64,000 nt of DNA from Talpa occidentalis. Taxonomy: Eukaryota > Chordata > Mammalia > Eulipotyphla > Talpidae. The notes under the pieces were generated by a model. That model did no database searches. It was not told where the DNA came from and saw only the letters and a list, made by a program, of their open reading frames with translations. Location of the stretch: contig NW_023605083.1 in NCBI RefSeq assembly GCF_014898055.3, positions 96,373,483 through 96,437,482 on the forward strand, written 5' to 3'. A program made the position numbers and the translations under genes. Position 1 is the first letter of the stretch, and every line of letters begins with the position of its first letter. Positions 58,249 through 64,000 of this stretch are shown in pieces.

Positions 58249-58534
58249 TTTTTTTTTTTTTTTTTTAAAGATTTATTTATTTATTTATACAAGCTCTGGG
58301 TACAGTCAGAAGCGCGGGAGGGTGAGAGAATTCACCAGAGCCAGAGCGGGGAGCAGAGCAGGCAGAAGGACCGAAGTACACTGCTGAGGGGAGCAGCGGG
58401 CGGCAGGAGAGGTCTGCGCGCCATGTGGGACCCTCCTCCGGTGGCCGGGGAGCAGCCGGGGATCGAACCAGCACTGCAGAGGCTGCGGGCAGCTTCGCAA
58501 CCCAGCGCTCAACCACTGCGCCACCGGGGAGGCC
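58249..58534 (-). mobile_element. tRNA-derived SINE, type A-long, antisense
   Basis: Perfect 16-bp duplications CTCGTAGGGATTTCTT (58233-58248 and 58535-58550). Very CpG-rich, with the A-long insertion after the B box and a pure A tail before the AAAT units. It is probably the youngest-looking SINE here. The B-box region reads GGTTCGATCCC on the minus strand. Confidence 0.97.
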
Positions 58535-58550
58535 CTCGTAGGGATTTCTT

Positions 58551-59495
58551 AATAAAGAAAATACTCTACCTTGTTGTTGCGAAGGTATTTCTGAGGAAGT
58601 GGCATTGAACTTAGATACTTTTAGGAGTGTTAAGTGAGGACCATGGAAATATCCATCTTTAGGGGTGCTGTTGGAAAAAGTTTTCTGTGGTATCAGAAGA
58701 TTTGTGCAAACCATATAGTGTTCTACAGTGAGAAGTGCCATCACTAGGATTTATCAAGCAAAGCGTTTGATGAAACTTGCATTCATATTTTTTAGAGCTG
58801 GTAAGAAGTTTTAGCCTACTCCCTGATAAACATCCTGAGATTCATGAGGGCCACTCAAGATTTGGTCACAAGATAGTGGCAGGGTCAAATTCCAGATCCT
58901 ACACTGTTAGGCACTGCTCCTTACAGACTCTTGCAGCCCTGCAAAGGAGGGGCCAAGGGCCACTTTACCAAGTGCCCTCAAGTGTGCACTTTTCAGTACA
59001 TGACTTATGAAGAGGAAGCCTTGGTGTTCTCCCCCTTGACCATCCCTTGTTTCTTCAAAATAGGGGGATGTAACTATAACAAACACTGACTCCATTGGTG
59101 GGTTTAAATTATATTATTCCTATTTTGACTTACCTGGTAGAGAAGTTAGGGTTTGGAAACTTCCAGTGTGTAATTGAGTAGTCTTCTAATTTCAAGGTGA
59201 AACAATCTAAAATGGAATGCAGTTATCCCAATTGCATCATCTTGGTGCTAAAAGGCCTGGATATACATAGTGTGAATCAAAAAATAAAAAAAAGAAAAGA
59301 AAAGAAAAAAAGAGAGAGATAAAAGAAAATGCTATATTTTGCTCTTCTGGAGAAACCTGGGGTCAGAAACAAAGAGAACATCCAAAAAGCCACAGTCTGA
59401 GTCCACCCTACCATATTTACGCGTTGCTGGGAGAAGGAGCATGATATAACAACTGCACTCCCATAAGGGTCTACTCTAGAATAAGAGATTGAAAT
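58551..59495. other. Unassigned sequence with a MIR trace
   Basis: About 58850-58925 ('ccactcaagatttggtcacaagatagtggcagggtcaaattccagatcctacactg') resembles MIR in antisense. An AAAAG/GA-rich simple tract lies at about 59280-59322. No gene. Confidence 0.45.
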
Positions 59496-59506
59496 AACCT
59501 CGGACT

Positions 59507-59781
59507 GGGCCTCCCCTGGTGGCACAGCGGTAGAGCGCTGGGCTGCGAAGCTGCCTGCAGCCTCTGCAGCACCGGTTCAATCCCCGGCCGCTGGTGAGGG
59601 TCCCACATGGCGCAGCAGACCTCTCCTGCTGCGCCCGCTGCTCCCCTCAGCAGTGTATTTCATTGGTCTGCCTGTTCTGTTCCCCGCTCTGGCTCTAGTG
59701 AATCCTCTCACCCTCCTGCACTTCTGACTGTACCCTGGTTCTTGTATAAATAAATCTTTAAAAAAAAAAAAAAAAAGAAAG
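59507..59781 (+). mobile_element. tRNA-derived SINE, type A (intermediate)
   Basis: The head and body are type A, but the 3' end has the type-B-like 'gtaccctggttcttgtataaataaat'. The duplications AACCTCGGACT (59496-59506) and AATCTTGGACC (59782-59792) differ at three sites, all C/T transitions, so the copy is older than those with perfect flanks. Confidence 0.88.
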
Positions 59782-59792
59782 AATCTTGGACC

Positions 59793-59946
59793 TTACATCT
59801 TCCCCTGCTGATAGCTCTGATTATGTTAATAAGGGTTCACTTTGAAACTATAAATGGTGCTTCTTTTTAATCAGTAACTAAAAATATTCATCATTCATCA
59901 AAGAGGACCTAACCTCTTTTAGTTTACCTAAAATGTTAGAAGTTAA
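59793..59946. other. Short spacer between opposed SINEs
   Basis: No gene. The two SINEs at 59507 and 59965 face each other across about 180 bp. Confidence 0.5.
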
Positions 59947-59964
59947 CTAGATGTCTTCTTTTCT

Positions 59965-60238
59965 TTTTTTTTTTAAAGAATTATTTGTTTATACAAGAAC
60001 TGGGGTACAGGCCAGAGGTGCGGGAGGGTGAGTCCTCACCAGAGACAGCAGAGATAGAGCAGGGAACAGAACAGCCAGACGGAACGAAGACACTGCTGAG
60101 GGGAGCAGTGGGCGAGGCAGGAGAAGTCTGCCATGCCATGTGGTTTCTCTCCAGTCGGCCAGGAATCGAACCAGCACTTCAAAGGCTGCAGACAGATTCA
60201 CGGTGCTGCACTCAACCCGCTGAGCCACTGGGGAGGCC
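59965..60238 (-). mobile_element. tRNA-derived SINE, A/B intermediate, antisense
   Basis: Perfect 18-bp duplications CTAGATGTCTTCTTTTCT (59947-59964 and 60239-60256). The tail side reads 'acaagaactggggtacaggccagagg' (type-B wording) while the head reads 'gtggctcagcgggttgag' (type-A-like). It is an inverted partner of 59507-59781. Confidence 0.93.
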
Positions 60239-60256
60239 CTAGATGTCTTCTTTTCT

Positions 60257-60560
60257 AAAGAACAATTGTGTGTACTTTCTGTACATATAACCTATATAAA
60301 CTGAGACCAAACCTATGAAGGCAGGTCAGGTTCTCAAAGAACTCTCTTAACTGTTCTCAGCACCTGGGTCCTCATCTTGGCTGAATAATCTCTTTAATAA
60401 ACTCCTCTTTTAAACCTTGACTTTACTTCACAGTGGGGGTTATTTCAGTGGACAGTAGGAGGAGAGGGAGGCTACTGATACTTGGCAAAACCAAGGGGTA
60501 GCCAAGGACCCCAGACTCATTGCCCAGTGTAAAGATTCATGCCATCCACACACATCAGAG
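60257..60560 (+). mobile_element. Putative LTR of unknown family
   Basis: TATA-like TATAAA at 60295-60300 and AATAAA at 60396-60401 are about 100 bp apart. They are followed by a short U5-like tail ('tcacagtgggggttatttcag'). The upstream U3 would be interrupted by the SINE at 59965. The family is not recognised. Confidence 0.35.
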
Positions 60561-60766
60561 GAACATCATCATACCTTAAGGTGATCAAAGATTTTTAATC
60601 AGTGAGAACTTCAAAGGGCATAGCGAGAAAGGAGAGGAAGGGCTTCATTACATGGGCTCCAGATCAAACTCTGAAGTCATCCACCCCCTCATGGGCAGAC
60701 ACCCAGCCAAATAAGCTGGACCCAAAGCTGGGCACCCACGGCCCAGATGCAAAGCTGTCAGGAGGA

Positions 60767-61027
60767 GGGGCCTCCCTGGTGGCACAAGGGGTTAAGCAGC
60801 ACACTGTGAAGCAGTCTGCAGCCTCTGCAGCAGGAGTTCGATCCCCGGCTGGCCAGAAAGCAATCCACATGGTGCAGCAGACCTCTCCTGCCTCGCCCGC
60901 TGCTCCCCTCAGCAGTGTATTTCAGTCAATCTGCCTGTTCCTCACTCTGTCTCTGCTGGATCCTCTCAGCCCTCCCACTCTGGCCTGTACCCCAGCTCTT
61001 GTATGCATAAATAAAAATCTTAAAAAA
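60767..61027 (+). mobile_element. tRNA-derived SINE, type B
   Basis: The flanking AAAGCTGTCA (60751-60760 and 61028-61037) extends imperfectly (GGAGGAG versus GAAAGAGGAG). Type-B head ('ggtggcacaaggggttaagcagc'), B box AGTTCGATCCCC, and tail 'tggcctgtaccccagctcttgtatgcataaataaa'. It is full length and has the clearest type-B sequence in the window. Confidence 0.9.
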
Positions 61028-61037
61028 AAAGCTGTCA

Positions 61038-62985
61038 GAAAGAGGAGCCCAGTGCACCTTGCAGCAAGAAGGTTAAGCAGAGTCCTGTAGGCTGTATCAG
61101 GAGAGGCAAAAGGGACCTCTGCACATACACGCTAAATTCGCCAGAGGACCAGGCAGTCATAGTTTCTGAAGAGAAGCAGGTCCAAAGAACTAAGGCAGCG
61201 TAAGAGCAAAGCCCAGGAGAACCCTGCCCAGGAGGCTTCCATGCCTCTTCCCATTCAGCAAGGCCTCGCAGCTGCAGCTCCTTCCTCCATCACCCGGCCC
61301 CTCCCCCCACTCATGAAGTCAGGGTCATACTAGTGGGGCGTCTTGGTGCAAGGCCTGGAGGCGAAGAGGTGGTGGTGGAGCCCCTTGTGTCACTCACTGG
61401 CTGAGATTGTCAAGCCCTACTTCCCTCTCATATCACTGTTCCTTTTTGTAGGTTTGGTCTCCCCAAAAAGGGTCAGGTGGTCTTTTCCCCATGTGTCCAG
61501 AGTAGGCATTTTCTACTGTATCACCTTGGTATAGTTGGTGAAATTAAGGTGAACTGAGGCCCTGTGAGCCTTGGGAGAAACTGTTATTTTTACTTAAAAA
61601 AAGGGCAGATTAGCTAGATTCAAGGATATATCCAGAAACAACCATTTTAGCAGAGAAACACTTTTTTTTTTTTTTTTTCAAAAGACAAACATCTAGAGCC
61701 AAGCTTATGTCATGTGAAGTCACCCCTTTCTCATCAGGGGCAACCCTCTCCTCTCTACTTGACACGCCAGGCCCCTTAGCACAGGATACAAACTCTAGGT
61801 TGTCCTATTAATTACTTTCGTGTTTATAAGCCACGTAAATTCTCCACACTTGTATTATTAAATTTTGTCTTTTTCTCTTACTAACCTGTCTGATGATAAT
61901 TGTTTTGTTTATCCAATCTGGAGAAAAGTCAGAGGGGTGAGAGAATTTTCTTCTGTACCTAACTGTCAAGTAAAGCTGAGAGAGCCGTCTCCCCTTCACC
62001 GCTTTGTCACTGCCTCTTACTCAGTGGGATCCATGCACCTTTCTGTGAGTTACAGCCATCAGCCATGCTGTCAGCAAATGATGAGGAGGAAGCAGCAGTG
62101 GAACCTATAACTGAGGACTTGAGGAAGGATGGAATTTGGGATGTCCTCATCAACAAGCGATGAAAGGGGAAGAAACCACATGCTGCTGGTGTGGTCAATG
62201 TGCCTCCCCCAGAATACTCAGGCAGAAGGGAAAAAAAGGCTTAAGGGGCCTGAAGCTCAGACAAGATGAGGGGCTTCTTTATGAAAGGAGGACAAAGCTG
62301 CAAATGTGAGACGTGAAGGACCCTGGAAGGGGCTTGTGCCAATGAATTATCTGAAGTTTGAACTTTATTCCTTCCATTGTAATCCACCTGTTCAGGGGCA
62401 AAGGCAGGAGAGGATAGAAAGAACCCCTGCTAATGTTGTCACTGGGGAAGGCTGTAAGCCACTGTGCGTGGGGCCTTGTGTGTTTAATGCCCTGGCCATG
62501 TGCTGCCTGTGAGGAGAGGGGAGAAAATACAGATCGGTCAATGTCAGGAGTCTAAAGGGAAAAGCCAGGCTTTGGGCAAATCTAAATCCAACCAGAAGAA
62601 GCCGTGCATGCTCTTGGGATGGACCATGAGTGGGCTTCTAAGGTGTGGGAAGTTTGAAAGAAGACAAAGAAAGAAAAGAAGGAAGAGGTCTAGCTGGAAA
62701 GGAAAAAGCTGATTTCACCTCAGAAAGAGAGGGGAGAATAGAGGACAGGAAAAGGCAAGGAAAATAGAAAGCAAATCTGTATATTATTCTTTTTTTTTTT
62801 TTTTTAAGTTTTAAGGAGAATTACAAGAAGATGGGAAAAGGCAGTCAGAAACAAAGACTTTGAGTTAAGGAATAAAAAAGGAAAAAAAAAGCCCCCCTTT
62901 TTTTTCCTACCTATTAAATGGGACAGCTGTTGTTTAAAAGAGAATTGACGAGAAAAGGAACAAAATACAAAGAAGAAGAAATAGA
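61038..62985. other. Unassigned sequence, possible retrocopy relic near 62058-62250
   Basis: Mostly unrecognised. From 62058 the plus strand could encode an acidic-then-basic peptide (SANDEEEAAVEPITEDL...), open only for about 40 codons up to TGA at 62161. Downstream there is a second short frame. It might be the decayed copy of a spliced mRNA, but I cannot name a parent. T-runs lie at about 61663-61678 and 62790-62807. GA-rich DNA lies at about 62655-62760. Confidence 0.3.
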
Positions 62986-62989
62986 GAAA

Positions 62990-63585
62990 TGTATTGCCAC
63001 TGTAGGAAACTAACCATTCTTCAAAAGTTAAGCTTAGAATCCCATATGATCCAGAAATTTCATTTGAGGGTAAATACCCCCAAAAAATGAAAGCAAAGAC
63101 TCTAACAGATATTTGTACACTGTGTCCATAGCAGCATTGTTCACATTAGCCAAGGTGAAAGCAACCCAGCGTCCACAGACAGATGAATGTATGAACACTC
63201 AATGGAATATTATTCAGCAATAAAAATGAGGGCTACTCTGACATATGCACAACATAGATGATCCTTACAAACGCAAGTAAGTGAAATAATCCAGACACAA
63301 GAGGGCAAATACTCTATGATTTCACTTATATGAGATCCCTAGAGGAGGCAAGCATAAACACAGGAAGTAGAATAGAGGTTACCTGGGGCTGAAGGAGCAG
63401 GGAATGGGGAGCTTTAATGTGCCCTTTTCTGTTTAGGAGGATGAAAAAGTTCTGGAAATGGTTACTGGTGATGGTTGCAGAACAATAGTGTCATGCACTT
63501 AATGTCAATGAATTTTATACTTAGTGGTTAAAATGGTAAATTTTATGTGTACTTTATCAGAGATTTTAAAAGGACACTATATAAA
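62990..63585 (+). mobile_element. Old L1 3' end, sense
   Basis: The ORF2 C-terminal region ('cccatatgatccagaaatttcatttgagggtaaatacc', 'gtgtccatagcagcattgttcacattagcc', 'caatggaatattattcagcaataaaaa') is followed by a 3'UTR ('agaatagaggttacctggggctgaaggagcagggaatggggag', 'gtactttatcag'). The frames are broken. Confidence 0.82.
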
Positions 63586-64000
63586 AAGGGCATTCAAAGA
63601 CACTTTGGAAACTAAGTAAACTTCCGCAAATCAAAGCTAGATTTAGTTGTAGGGACTATAGAGGCAAGGACACAAAGCAAGAAATAATGCCTTTTCTGAT
63701 CACTTAACAATGATCTTTCAGCAGTCTCTAAACTCGGATGACACTGATATGGTTGATCAAGATACAAGAATGGTGATGAAGAGGTTATAAATTATACATT
63801 CTCTTGGTAGTAAAGGACTCAAAGAGTGAGGTCCCTACCTCCTTCTTTTGCAAAATCAGGGAGTCATACCAGAGGTAGGAAAAACCACAGTAAGAATATT
63901 CACAGGAAATGGCATATCTCAAAGGGAAAATATGGACTGTCTGGCCACAGATCAAAGCAGTGATGGAAGCAATGTTTAACAGAACAAGGAGTGAGTGTCT
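63586..64000. other. Unassigned sequence to window end
   Basis: No gene or repeat recognised. Confidence 0.4.

Noticed and set aside
58277..58744. 155-codon open frame on the minus strand
   Set aside because: Runs through the sense strand of a SINE; similar frames occur in every well-preserved type A copy.
60602..61090. 162-codon open frame on the plus strand
   Set aside because: More than half of it lies inside the type-B SINE at 60767-61027; a chance read-through.

Overview
The window is nuclear DNA of a placental mammal. It is AT-rich and CpG-poor, dominated by interspersed repeats, and contains no protein-coding gene that I can support. The longest open frames are pieces of LINE-1 (L1) ORF2, or run through SINEs and LTRs. 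Ancient repeats shared by placental mammals (MIR, L2, MER5-type hAT relics, MaLR LTRs, old L1M) establish the clade. The lineage-specific layer is a tRNA-derived SINE with RNA polymerase III A and B boxes and an (AAAT)n tail, plus a young L1 family with a G-rich 3'UTR. I do not see Alu, B1/B2, carnivore CAN-SINE, ruminant BovB/Bov-tA, pig PRE-1, camelid or horse SINE signatures. A less-studied laurasiatherian such as a pangolin or a eulipotyphlan is a guess only.

Layout. 1-2.9 kb: faint MIR-like traces and an (AC)n tract. 2.9-6.6 kb: an old sense L1 carrying a nested young L1 and a nested SINE. 7-9.7 kb: antisense L1 3'UTR, a SINE, and a very short young L1 with its own internal inversion. 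11.5-11.8 kb: a CpG-enriched single-copy block that is a candidate regulatory element. 13.3-17.2 kb: a long antisense old L1 interrupted by an LTR and a SINE. 18.1-18.8 kb: two SINEs in opposite orientation. 22.1-24.3 kb: an old L1 with the inverted-5' structure expected from twin priming. 26.1-27.2 kb: a SINE lacking its B box, then a young L1. 28-31.8 kb: MIR, L2 and MER5 relics. 32.1-33.4 kb: antisense L1 with a nested SINE. 33.8-37.1 kb: a MaLR-type LTR, an antisense young L1 and LTR-like sequence. 38.0 and 51.3 kb: two more solo LTRs of the 13.6 kb family. 44-47.3 kb: two SINEs, an L1 3' end and a 103-bp L1 insertion. 52.5-54 kb: two consecutive MaLR LTRs. 54.4-57 kb: an old L1 followed by the best-preserved young L1, with 461 uninterrupted ORF2 codons. 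58.2-61 kb: four SINEs. 63-63.6 kb: another L1 3' end.

The repeats form a readable history. Old L1M, MIR, L2, MER5 and MaLR copies are the substrate. A divergent LTR family came later, and the tRNA-SINEs and G-tailed L1s are the most recent layer: most SINEs and the sense young L1s have clear 7-18 bp target-site duplications (TSDs), often perfect. SINE and L1 insertions share L1-type hallmarks (TSDs, A-rich tails, 5' truncation, inversion), consistent with one retrotransposition machinery. Repeat family names come from memory of consensus sequences and were not checked against a library, and boundaries without a TSD are approximate.
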